Position numbers and translations under genes: made by a program. Positions 56,780-64,000 of a DNA stretch of 64,000 nt are shown here, in pieces. The notes under the pieces were generated by a model. It was not told where the DNA came from. It searched no databases and saw only the letters and a program-made list of their open reading frames with translations. This stretch comes from Elusimicrobiota bacterium. Its GTDB lineage: Bacteria > Elusimicrobiota > Elusimicrobia > UBA1565 > UBA9628. Position 1 is the stretch's first letter. The number at the start of each line of letters is the position of its first letter. The stretch is taken from positions 1 to 64,000 of the forward strand of contig JACRDT010000042.1 in NCBI GenBank assembly GCA_016212795.1, in the 5' to 3' direction.

Positions 56780-58027
56780 GTGAGGCCGATCCCGGTCGAG
56801 GCCGTGCGCCGGCTGTTCCTGAGGCGCCAGCACCTGGACCGGCCGCCGGAGGGGCCGCTCGACGCCGGGCGGCTTCGGGCGTTCCTGGAGGACACGGGCG
56901 GCCTGCAGCTCGACTCCATCAACGTCGTCGAGCGCGCGCACTACCTCTCGGTCTGGAGCCGGTTCGGGGCCTACGAGAAGACCGCGCTGGACAAGCTCGC
57001 CTACCAGGACCGTCTCCTCTACGAGTACTGGGCGCACGCGGCTTGCCTGGTGCCGGCCGGGCACCTGCGGGCCTGGCGGCGGGCCATGGTGGACTACCGC
57101 GCGGCCCACACGGGCTGGTCCTCCTGGCTGAAGGCCAACAGCAAGGTCCTGGCCGAGGTGGAGTCCGTGGTGGCGGCCAAGGGGCCGGTCACGGCCGCGG
57201 TGTTCGCGGAGAGGCGCGGGCGCGGGAAGTCCTCGGGCTGGTGGGACTGGAAGCCGGGGCACCACGCCCTCCACTTCCTGTGGATGACCGGCAAGGTGGC
57301 CGTGCACTCGAGGCCGCATTTCCGCAAGCGCTACGACCTCTCGGCCCGAGTGGCGGACCTCGACGCCGTGGACCCGCTGTCGGCTTCCGAGTTCCGCCGG
57401 TGGCACGTGCGCCAGAGCCTGCGCGCCATGGGCGCCGCCACGGCCAAGGACCTGGCCGCCTACCTGTCTTTCCCGAGGTTCTCCCCGGGAGACCGGAGGA
57501 AGGCGCTGGCTTCGATGGTGGAGTCGGGGGAGGTGGCGGCCGTGGAGGTGCGGGGCTTGGCCGGGGAGTGGTTCGCCCTGCGGGAGGACCTGCCGGCCTT
57601 GCGGGAGCCCGGGCCCGAGCCGTCGGGCACGACCCTGCTCTGCCCCTTCGATTCCCTCCTCTGGCACCGGTCCCGGGTCCTGGCCTTGTTCGGCTTCGAC
57701 TACAAGATCGAGGTGTATGTGCCCGCCCCAAAGCGGCGCTTTGGATATTACTGCCTGCCGATCCTCCACCAGGGACGGCTGATCGGCCGGCTGGACGCCA
57801 AGAACTCGCGGCAGGACGGCCTGCTGCTGGTGCCGGCCGTGCATTTCGAGGAAGGGTTCGGCCGGGCCGGCCGGGATGGGGCGTTGGAGGGGTTGGGCAG
57901 GGCGCTGGGGTCGCTGGCGGAGTTCGTGGGCGCCCGGGAGATCAAGGTGGTCCGGGTCCGTCCAGCCGGGCTCGGCCAGGCGGTGCGGCGCCAGGCGCGA
58001 CGGGCTAGCCCGCCAGGCGGCGCATGA
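56780..58027 (+). CDS. AlkX/YcaQ-type DNA glycosylase (winged-helix)
   Basis: The 415-residue product matches the HTH_42 family to which E. coli YcaQ/AlkX belongs: LQLDSINVVERAHYLSVWSR near the N-terminus (with the QxD-type catalytic motif), YEYWAHAACLVP, TLLCPFDSLLWHRSR and a C-terminal FGYYCLPILHQGRLIGRLDAK. These enzymes unhook DNA interstrand crosslinks. It starts at GTG 56780 and ends 23 bases inside the convergent membrane-protein gene. Confidence 0.88.
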   Translation: MRPIPVEAVRRLFLRRQHLDRPPEGPLDAGRLRAFLEDTGGLQLDSINVVERAHYLSVWSRFGAYEKTALDKLAYQDRLLYEYWAHAACLVPAGHLRAWRRAMVDYRAAHTGWSSWLKANSKVLAEVESVVAAKGPVTAAVFAERRGRGKSSGWWDWKPGHHALHFLWMTGKVAVHSRPHFRKRYDLSARVADLDAVDPLSASEFRRWHVRQSLRAMGAATAKDLAAYLSFPRFSPGDRRKALASMVESGEVAAVEVRGLAGEWFALREDLPALREPGPEPSGTTLLCPFDSLLWHRSRVLALFGFDYKIEVYVPAPKRRFGYYCLPILHQGRLIGRLDAKNSRQDGLLLVPAVHFEEGFGRAGRDGALEGLGRALGSLAEFVGAREIKVVRVRPAGLGQAVRRQARRASPPGGA

Positions 58028-59081
58028 GCCACTCCAGCGGCCCGTGTTCGAACCGCCTGCTCCAGGCCCAGGCGCCGAGCACCGCCGCCGCGTAGAAGAC
58101 GGCGGCCAAGGAAACGGCGAAGGCGAGGCTCCTGCCTTCCATCCACCCAAGGGCCGCGATCACGCCCATGCCCACCATGACGTGCCCGGCGTAGAGCGAG
58201 AGGGCCATCCTGCCCGCGGCGATGAACGGCTCCAGCCACGGGGAGCCCGCGAACCGCTCGGCGGCCAGCAGGCACAGCGCGATGACGGCCAGCGCCGAGC
58301 CCCCGCCTGAGACGAGGTAGAGAGGCGTGGGCGGCATGGACTGCGTCCCGAAGAGGAGCGCGCACCACTGGGCGTCCTCATCCTGGTCCGAGAGGACCCA
58401 GGCGGTGAGCCCGGCCGAGAGGGCTTCGGCCGCGGCGGTCATCCCCAGGCCCGCGGCCAGGACCAGCCAGCAGCGGCGCCTCGAGGTCCAATCCTGCCGC
58501 CCGAGCCACATGCCGATCAGCAGGAAGGCGACCCAGGGGAAGACCGGGTGGAAGCCGTTGAAGAAGAGGTGCCGCAGGAACCCCTTGGGCAGCCACTGCC
58601 CGACATAGGCGAACGCCTCCCAATCCCAGCCCTTCTCGTAGTCGAGGAAGAGGAAGAGGGCCACGAACGCCGTGACCGAGAAGGCCGACGCCGCCCAGAG
58701 CGTCCTGGCCGACGCCCGCAGCAGGACCGCGGCCAGGACGAGGTAGGCGGCGTAGAAGTGCAGGATGTCGCCGATCCAGAGCCGGCTGTCCAGGAACCCT
58801 GCTCCGAGCAGGAACAGGGATCGCTTGAGCAGGAGCTTGCGGCATTCCCGGAGCGCCTCGGGGTCGCCGGTCTCCCGGGCTCGGCGCGAGAGGAGCGAGA
58901 CCCCGATGCCGGCCAGGGTCACGAAGGTCGCGGCCGCGCGGCCGTCGAAGAGCCCGGCCAGCCCGCCCAGCCAGCCCGCCTCGGAGCCCTCCAGGCCCAT
59001 GACGAACTTGAAGTTCACCAGGACCATGCCGAAGACGGCCAGTCCCCGCGCCAGGTCGAAGCCCGCGATGCGCCGGTTCAA
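58005..59081 (-). CDS. DUF418/acyltransferase-like membrane protein
   Basis: The 358-residue polytopic protein begins RRIAGFDLARGLAVFGMVLV, the N-terminal motif of DUF418 and DUF1624 (heparan N-acetyltransferase-like) families, and has about ten membrane helices. The likely start is TTG 59081, overlapping the caspase stop (TTGA). Such proteins probably move acyl groups across the membrane; the substrate is unknown. Confidence 0.7.
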   Translation of the reverse strand: MNRRIAGFDLARGLAVFGMVLVNFKFVMGLEGSEAGWLGGLAGLFDGRAAATFVTLAGIGVSLLSRRARETGDPEALRECRKLLLKRSLFLLGAGFLDSRLWIGDILHFYAAYLVLAAVLLRASARTLWAASAFSVTAFVALFLFLDYEKGWDWEAFAYVGQWLPKGFLRHLFFNGFHPVFPWVAFLLIGMWLGRQDWTSRRRCWLVLAAGLGMTAAAEALSAGLTAWVLSDQDEDAQWCALLFGTQSMPPTPLYLVSGGGSALAVIALCLLAAERFAGSPWLEPFIAAGRMALSLYAGHVMVGMGVIAALGWMEGRSLAFAVSLAAVFYAAAVLGAWAWSRRFEHGPLEWLMRRLAG

Positions 59082-60319
59082 GGCTTGCAGGGCGTCGGGC
59101 TGCAGGGGGGGGAGGCGGCCAGCCGGTCGGGCGCGGCCCATTCGTCCCAATAGCCGGACCAGCCCGCGTAGCGGATCTTGTGGAGGCCGAGCTTGTAGCC
59201 GAGGACCGCGGCTTCGTACCACGTGCCGTTCCAGGACGCGTAGACGGTCGAGCCGTCGGCGTATTGACGGGAGGGGGGAGCGTAGGGGCCGACGCTGTCG
59301 GCCGCCACGCACTCGTCGGCGGCATCCTTGTAGCCCGGGTAATGGACCTGCCGGCCGGGCTTGCCGTCGCTGGCGGTGCAGGCGCCCGAATCCGTCGCCC
59401 GGTAGGTCTTGCCGTCGCGCCACCGGACCATCTTCCTGGAGGGCGCGTTCTCGCTGTAGGAGACGTCGGCGAGCTTCATCGCCGGGGTGAACTTTCCCGT
59501 CGCGGCCGAGGCGGACAGCTGCTGCTCGCCGTAGGCCATCTCGGTCTCGATGAAGGCGGCCAGCTCCTCGAAGAGGATCTGCTTGTCGCCGTCCCGGTCC
59601 ACGCGGGAGCTGCCGGTGAAGCCCCGCAGCAGCGAGTCGGTGAAGGTCCACTCCCCGGTCGACGGCGAGCTCGATTGGGCGGAGGCCAGGCAGCCGTAGG
59701 AGACCTTGTTGCCGCTCTTCTGCGCCTCCTGGCAGAGGCCGCCCGAGAAGCAGCAGTCCGCCGCCAGGACCGCCCATTCGCCCTTGAAGCCCGATTCGAT
59801 CGCGCCGAGGATGTCCGGCACGGACCAGGAGGTCCCGGGGACATCCGAGCTCGACGCGTCATAGGGGATGAAGTACGTCACGCCCGGCTCCTTGCGGCTG
59901 CCGTGGCCGGCATAGTAGAAGAAGAGGGCGTCCCCCCGGCCGGCCTTCTTGATGAGGCTGGCGAAGCGCGGCTTGATGGCGCCCAGCGCGGCCTCGGCGT
60001 CCTTGAGCCACAGGATGTGGTCGGCGGGGACCTTCTTCTCTTTCGTGAAGAACTTGTAGAGCAGCTCGTCCCGGCGGTTCTCTTTCGGGAACGGCGAGAA
60101 GGAGGCGTCTTTCCATTCGAGGACGCTGACGATGACGACCCACATCGAGCCGCCGCCGGGCGCGTCCGCGTCGCCCTTGGCCACGGCCGGCCCCGCATCG
60201 GGCACCGGCAGGGCCTTGCCGCTGTACCAGAGAGTGTCGTCGGCCTGGGCGGCCGTTGAGGCCGCCAGGCAGATGGCGAGCGCGGCTCGCAGGGGTCTGG
60301 ACGACGGTCGGCTTCTCAC
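59078..60319 (-). CDS. secreted caspase-like protease with EF-hand-like and Tudor-like parts
   Basis: From GTG 60319 (GGAGG 9 bases upstream) the 413-residue product has a signal sequence (ICLAASTAAQA) and a caspase-like domain: VSVLEWKDASFSPFPKENRR, catalytic His139 in YYAGHGS and Cys190 in ADCCFSGG. An EF-hand-like loop DRDGDKQILFEE follows at 241-252. Near the C-terminus VYASWNGTWYEAAVLGYKLG (about 359-378) resembles a Tudor/Agenet-type fold. It is coupled to the DUF418-type gene (TTGA). Confidence 0.82.
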   Translation of the reverse strand: MRSRPSSRPLRAALAICLAASTAAQADDTLWYSGKALPVPDAGPAVAKGDADAPGGGSMWVVIVSVLEWKDASFSPFPKENRRDELLYKFFTKEKKVPADHILWLKDAEAALGAIKPRFASLIKKAGRGDALFFYYAGHGSRKEPGVTYFIPYDASSSDVPGTSWSVPDILGAIESGFKGEWAVLAADCCFSGGLCQEAQKSGNKVSYGCLASAQSSSPSTGEWTFTDSLLRGFTGSSRVDRDGDKQILFEELAAFIETEMAYGEQQLSASAATGKFTPAMKLADVSYSENAPSRKMVRWRDGKTYRATDSGACTASDGKPGRQVHYPGYKDAADECVAADSVGPYAPPSRQYADGSTVYASWNGTWYEAAVLGYKLGLHKIRYAGWSGYWDEWAAPDRLAASPPCSPTPCKP

Positions 60320-60345
60320 TCGTGCCCGCCTCCTCGGTCCACCAT

Positions 60346-60373
60346 AGTGTAGCCCCGATCCGGCGTTTGTCAA
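60346..60373 (-). promoter_or_regulatory. promoter of the caspase gene
   Basis: Leftward TTGACA (60368-60373), 16-base spacer, TACACT (60346-60351). The leader of about 20 bases keeps a GAGGAGG ribosome site, unlike the leaderless genes elsewhere. Confidence 0.6.
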
Positions 60374-60453
60374 TGGGGGGGGTCCTCTCGACATCACCTG
60401 CTGCTATCGGTCGTGACAGATGGTCTTTCTCCCGGTTGCGGGGATCGGACGGG

Positions 60454-60471
60454 ACTCGCGCCGGCGCGAGT
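60454..60471. repeat. perfect 18-bp palindrome
   Basis: ACTCGCGCCGGCGCGAGT lies in the 234-base gap between the caspase and DAHP synthase genes. It could be a hairpin or a binding site for a dimeric regulator; no T run follows. Nothing else is seen in the gap. Confidence 0.35.
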
Positions 60472-60553
60472 TCGCGTCGGGGGAATTCATGAACACGCTA
60501 TCAGCACCTCGGTTTCGCTGGTCGCCGGCCCGGGTCACCGTGGCGGACGACTC

Positions 60554-61654
60554 TTACTTGTCGCGACGCCCGCCGAGAGAGATGCTCCTGGCGGCTGCCG
60601 CGCGGCCCAGGATCATGCGCTCGGTGTCTTCCCACCCCAGGCAGGCGTCGGTGACGCTCACCCCGTAGCGCAGCTTGCCGCGGCCGGCCGGGAGGTCCTG
60701 GCGTCCTCCGTGGAGGTTGCTCTCGACCATCATCCCGACCAGGGGCGAGCCCCGCTCGGAGGCGTGGCGCAGGCAGGAGTGGAAGACGGAGGGCTGGCGG
60801 AGGGGGTCCTTGCCCGAGTTCGCGTGGGAGCAGTCCACCATCACCGCCCTTCGGAGCCCCGCCGCCCCCAGGAGGTCCGCGCAGCGGCGGATGCTGGCCC
60901 GGTCGTAGTTGGGCCTGCGGCCTCCGCGCAGGACGACGTGGGTGTCGGGATTGCCCCGGGCGTGGTAGACCGCGATGCGGCCCTCGAAATCGACGCCGAG
61001 GAAGCTGTGGCGTTCCCGTGCCGAGCGCATGGCGTCCACGGCGGCCTGCACGTCGCCGTCGGTGCCGTTCTTGAAGCCCACCGGGGTGGACAGCCCGCTG
61101 GCCAGCTCGCGGTGAGTCTGGGATTCGATGGTGCGCGCCCCGATGGCGTGCCAGCACACGAGCTCGGAGAGGTATTGGGGCGCGACGGGGTCGAGCGCCT
61201 CGGTCGCCGTGGGCAGGCCCAGCCGCGTGACCGCCAGGAGCAGGCGCCGCGCGGCCTTGAGCCCCTCTTCGATGCGGAAGGACCCGTCGAGGCGGGGGTC
61301 GTTGGTGAGACCCTTCCAGCCCACGGAGGTCCGCGGCTTCTCGAAGTAGACCCGCATCACCAGCAGGAACCGCCCGCGGACCTTGTCCGCGAGCTCGCGC
61401 AGGCGGCCGGCGTACTCGAGAGCGGCCCGCGGGTCGTGGATGGAGCAGGGCCCCACGACCAGGAAGAGGCGCTCGTCCTTGCCGTCGAGGATGTCCCGGA
61501 TGGCCCGCCGGCCGCCGGCGACCGTCTCGAGGCAGGCGGGCGGAGCGGGCAGCAGCTCCTGGATCTGCCGCGGCGTGGGCAGGGGCAGGTGCCCCGCGAT
61601 GTGGGTGTCGATGAGCCGTCCCGGGCCGGGACGGTCGTGGATGCTCGGAGCCAT
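60554..61654 (-). CDS. aroG: class I DAHP synthase (3-deoxy-7-phosphoheptulonate synthase)
   Basis: The 366-residue enzyme has the class I motifs: LFLVVGPCSIHDPRAALEYA, MRVYFEKPRTSVGWKGL, THRELASGLSTPVGFKNGTD and VESNLHGGRQ. It condenses phosphoenolpyruvate with erythrose 4-phosphate as the first step to aromatic amino acids. It has the N-terminal region of the Tyr/Phe/Trp-sensitive E. coli type; which amino acid inhibits it cannot be told, so the gene symbol is provisional. Confidence 0.93.
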   Translation of the reverse strand: MAPSIHDRPGPGRLIDTHIAGHLPLPTPRQIQELLPAPPACLETVAGGRRAIRDILDGKDERLFLVVGPCSIHDPRAALEYAGRLRELADKVRGRFLLVMRVYFEKPRTSVGWKGLTNDPRLDGSFRIEEGLKAARRLLLAVTRLGLPTATEALDPVAPQYLSELVCWHAIGARTIESQTHRELASGLSTPVGFKNGTDGDVQAAVDAMRSARERHSFLGVDFEGRIAVYHARGNPDTHVVLRGGRRPNYDRASIRRCADLLGAAGLRRAVMVDCSHANSGKDPLRQPSVFHSCLRHASERGSPLVGMMVESNLHGGRQDLPAGRGKLRYGVSVTDACLGWEDTERMILGRAAAARSISLGGRRDK

Positions 61655-61667
61655 GGGGTGGAAGATG

Positions 61668-63197
61668 TTAGCGCACTTCCCGTCCCCGCCACAACCCGCT
61701 CCCGCCCGGCCGCGGGCGCCGGGCGGCCAGCAAGGCCCGGGTCTTGGCCAGGTTGCCCCTGGCGACGGCCAGGCCGGGGTCGATGGCGGCTGCGCGCTCG
61801 AACCGGGCGGCCGCCTCGGCGAGGTCGCCTTGCTCCGCCAGGACGATGCCCAGGTTGTTCTCCGCGTCCGCGTAGGCCGGGAGCAGCTCGAGGGCGCGGC
61901 GGTAGTGGCGGAGGGCGCCGGCCGTGTCGCCGCGCTCGTAGAGGGAGAAGCCGAGGTTGTTGTGGACCACGGGGTTGGCTTCTTCGACCAGGAGCGCGCG
62001 CTCGAGCAGGGTCACGCTGTTTCGCCAGTACCGCACCTGCAGGCCGGCCGCGACCATGGCGGCCGCGAGCAGGCAGGCGGCGACGGCGGCCGCGGCGCCT
62101 GGCCGGAGCCTGCCCGAGGGCGCCGGGACCCAGGCCGCCATGACGGCCAGGCCGATGAGCGGGACATAGGCGTAGTGGTCCGCCATGGCTTGATGGCCGA
62201 CCTTGATGACCCCCAGGAAGGGCGCGAGCGCGGCCAGGAACCACAGCCAGCCGGCGAGCAGGGCTGGGTGGCCGCGCCTGGCTCGGACGACGGCCAGGCT
62301 GAGCCCGCCCAGCACGGCGGCCGCCGCCAGGGTCGGGACCGGGCCCGGCGACCTGCCCGGGTGAGGGTAGTAGACGGCCAGGTCGGCCGGCCAGAGCGCC
62401 TGGCGCAGGTAGGCCGAGCAGGAGACCAGGGCGTGGGCCACCCTGGAGGAGAGGGGCAGGGCCGCCAAGGGGCTGAGCCTCGAGAACAGCAGGGTGACGG
62501 CGCCGGCGGCCGCCGCCATGGCGAAGAGAGGGGCTTTCTCCCGGAGCAGAGGCTTCCAGCCCCGGCGCCAGCGTTCGAGCGGCCAGTAGTCCAGGACCAG
62601 CATCAGGCAGGGCAGGGTCACGGCCGACGCCTTGGCCATGAGGGCGGCGGCGAACCACGCGAGCACGGCCGCGTAGCGTCCGGCCGAGGGGCGTTGCGCG
62701 TGGGCGGCGTAGGCCCGCAGGGTCAGCAGGCAGAAGAGAGTGCTGAGGAGGTTCTTGCGCTCCGCGACCCAGGCCACGGATTCGACCTGCAGCGGGTGGA
62801 CCGCGAACACGGCGGCCACGAAAGCGCCGCGCCATGCGTCCTTGGACAGGCGGCCCAGGAGGGAGAACAGCAGCAGCGCGTTGGCCGCGTGGATGAGCAG
62901 GCTCGTCAGGTGGTGGCCCCAGGGGGCGAGCCCGAAGAGCTGGACGTCCAGGGCGTGGGAGGCCAGGGTCAGGGGATACCAGTTGCCGTGGTGGTTCGTG
63001 GCGAAGGCCCAGGCCAGGGCGGCCGGGGTGAATCCTTCCTGCACCCTGGGGTTGCCGGTCACGTAGAGGTCGTCGTCGAGCCTCACGAAGTCGTGGGTCA
63101 GCACCGGCCAGAACACGGCCGCGGTCATGGCCGCGAGCAGGACCCAGGAGGCCCGGGGCGTGGGCTCCTCGACGGCGGCCTGGGGGCAGGACGGCAT
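61668..63197 (-). CDS. polytopic membrane protein with C-terminal TPR repeats
   Basis: The 509-residue protein has about 10-11 membrane helices (residues 18-380) with a GT-C glycosyltransferase-like first loop (VRLDDDLYVTGNP) and HPLQVESVAWVAERKNLLST. About three TPR units follow (residues 400-490, for example VVHNNLGFSLYERGDTAGAL). It resembles TMTC-type O-mannosyltransferases. Possible role: glycosylation of exported proteins. A TATGAT box lies 6 bases before the ATG. Confidence 0.75.
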   Translation of the reverse strand: MPSCPQAAVEEPTPRASWVLLAAMTAAVFWPVLTHDFVRLDDDLYVTGNPRVQEGFTPAALAWAFATNHHGNWYPLTLASHALDVQLFGLAPWGHHLTSLLIHAANALLLFSLLGRLSKDAWRGAFVAAVFAVHPLQVESVAWVAERKNLLSTLFCLLTLRAYAAHAQRPSAGRYAAVLAWFAAALMAKASAVTLPCLMLVLDYWPLERWRRGWKPLLREKAPLFAMAAAAGAVTLLFSRLSPLAALPLSSRVAHALVSCSAYLRQALWPADLAVYYPHPGRSPGPVPTLAAAAVLGGLSLAVVRARRGHPALLAGWLWFLAALAPFLGVIKVGHQAMADHYAYVPLIGLAVMAAWVPAPSGRLRPGAAAAVAACLLAAAMVAAGLQVRYWRNSVTLLERALLVEEANPVVHNNLGFSLYERGDTAGALRHYRRALELLPAYADAENNLGIVLAEQGDLAEAAARFERAAAIDPGLAVARGNLAKTRALLAARRPRPGGSGLWRGREVR

Positions 63198-63203
63198 GGG
63201 ACT

Positions 63204-63209
63204 ATCATA
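63204..63209 (-). promoter_or_regulatory. -10 box of the 63197 gene
   Basis: TATGAT read leftward, 6 bases before the ATG; no consensus -35. Confidence 0.4.
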
Positions 63210-63401
63210 CCGAAAAGGGCGGCGTCGCGCCCTCTCTCCCGCGCATCGCTCCGGTGGCTCGCGTCGCTGTCGCGGTGCAGGTCAACCTCCTTCGGGTCCG
63301 CCGGTAGGTCCAATAGGGGGTTCCGTGTTGAAGCTGATCTGAATATAGTATAGATAATTAATTAACCATAATAAACTATATTACGTATAACGGATAGTAT
63401 A

Positions 63402-63430
63402 TTGACCGTAGAATATTTTCATTGTATAAT
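63402..63430 (+). promoter_or_regulatory. consensus promoter of the hipBA module
   Basis: TTGACC (63402-63407), 17-base spacer, TATAAT (63425-63430), then 8 bases to the ATG. The sequence from about 63335 to 63435 is very AT-rich for this genome. Confidence 0.75.
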
Positions 63431-63438
63431 ATTTGGGT

Positions 63439-63750
63439 ATGAGCGCGATGATCATGCTGCCTCTTGCCCCTGCCGAGATGGGTAGGGCGCTGGCCGCGAG
63501 ACTGCGCAGCCTGAGGTTGGCCAAAGGCTGGACGCGGCATACCTTGGCGATGCGTGCCGGGATCACAGCAGCGTCGCTCAAGCGGTTCGAGAACTTCGGC
63601 AAGGCCTCTCTCGAACTGGTTCTCAAGACCGCCCATGCCCTGGCCCGCCTGGAGGACTTCAACAAGCTCCTCGAGCCGCCCGCGGCGCAGAGCCTCGCGG
63701 AGCTCGAGAAGCGCGAAGCCTTGCCTGCTCGCAAGAGAGGGAGCATCTGA
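63439..63750 (+). CDS. HipB-like XRE family antitoxin/regulator
   Basis: This 103-residue helix-turn-helix protein has LRSLRLAKGWTRHTLAMRAG and ITAASLKRFENFGKASLELV, the XRE/HipB recognition pattern. The ATG at 63439 sits 8 bases from the -10 box, so the mRNA is probably leaderless. It precedes a HipA-type kinase gene, with CTGA overlap, and should repress the module and restrain HipA. Confidence 0.85.
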   Translation: MSAMIMLPLAPAEMGRALAARLRSLRLAKGWTRHTLAMRAGITAASLKRFENFGKASLELVLKTAHALARLEDFNKLLEPPAAQSLAELEKREALPARKRGSI

Positions 63751-64000
63751 AGAAGCTCCAGGTCCATCTCACGCGCTGCCCAGGTGAGTCGCTCCTCGTC
63801 GGTTCCCTCGCCGAGGAGCGCGGCCGGGTCTATTTCGAGTACGCGCCCGGGTTCCTGTCCACCGGCTTGAATCTCTCGCCCTTCCGTTTGCCCTTCGATG
63901 CCGGGCTCTTCGAGCATCGAGACCATGACTTCGGGCCCCTGCCCGGGCTCTTCGACGACTCCCTGCCCGACGGCTGGGGCCTGCTGCTGATGGACCGGCA
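63747..64000 (+). CDS. hipA: HipA family toxin kinase, N-terminal part (cut by window edge)
   Basis: The 84 visible codons read KKLQVHLTRCPGESLLVGSL, then RGRVYFEYAPGFLSTGLNLS, and DFGPLPGLFDDSLPDGWGLL, the N-terminal beta domain of HipA proteins (Ser/Thr kinases that act on tRNA synthetases and cause persistence). No ATG, GTG or TTG precedes; CTG at 63747 overlapping the antitoxin TGA is the likely start. The kinase core lies beyond the window. Confidence 0.85.
   Translation, partial: MKKLQVHLTRCPGESLLVGSLAEERGRVYFEYAPGFLSTGLNLSPFRLPFDAGLFEHRDHDFGPLPGLFDDSLPDGWGLLLMDR

Noticed and set aside
60454..60471. Terminator of the DAHP synthase gene
   Set aside because: No T run follows in either direction; kept only as a palindrome of unknown role.

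Overview
The window is a GC-rich bacterial chromosome segment. The gene set (pseudopilin-like proteins of the form SIRSALSIYYGD, many secreted proteins of unknown function, an unusual nitrogenase-like pair) suggests an Elusimicrobiota-type organism, but that placement is inference. No rRNA or tRNA gene was recognised.

Layout. (1) 1-6.3 kb: tlyA, then a leftward integron cassette array without an integrase. It has about eight attC-like sites and carries HicAB, BrnTA (one intact pair, one decayed), a HigBA-type pair with a frameshifted toxin, a pseudopilin-like membrane protein and fragments. A 77-bp copy of the tlyA 5' end lies at the far edge. (2) 6.3-13.1 kb: membrane and pilin-like proteins, a secreted HExxH protein, a TauE/SafE permease, and an SDR / acetoacetate-decarboxylase-like / FAD-oxidoreductase operon. 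(3) 13.2-23.6 kb: a long leftward housekeeping run, infC-rpmI-rplT-pheS-pheT-zapB-zapA-rarA-xseA-xseB-HAD, ending in a secreted HExxH protein and a membrane protein. (4) 23.7-35.6 kb: elbB, a HEAT/radical SAM fusion, two histidine kinases, a lipoprotein FkbM methyltransferase, an SPFH protein, an epimerase, rubrerythrin and secreted proteins. (5) 35.8-45.8 kb: mostly secreted proteins, including a Gln-Pro repeat protein, two HELMH proteins, a papain/C39-like candidate and a trypsin-like protease. (6) 45.8-53.1 kb: rlmL-like, an MTH1-like Nudix gene, a gene fusing NifH to a NifD-like domain, a second nitrogenase component 1-like subunit, and dacB. (7) 53.2-64 kb: a Kelch/caspase fusion, ampG, a BON lipoprotein, an AlkX-type glycosylase, a DUF418-type membrane protein, a second caspase-like protein, DAHP synthase, a TPR membrane protein and a HipBA module cut by the window edge.

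Themes. The strongest candidate for an undescribed system is the translationally coupled NifHD-fusion/component 1 pair at 47.7-51.6 kb. NifH cysteines and P-cluster-like cysteines are visible, but no recognisable FeMo-cofactor cysteine, so it is probably a reductase for something other than N2. Three patterns run across the window: a dispersed GC-rich palindrome that carries micro-ORFs coupled to neighbouring genes; promoter -10 boxes only 6-9 bases before start codons (probable leaderless mRNAs, often for secreted proteins); and NTGA start/stop overlaps, two of which seem to use CTG as the start codon.
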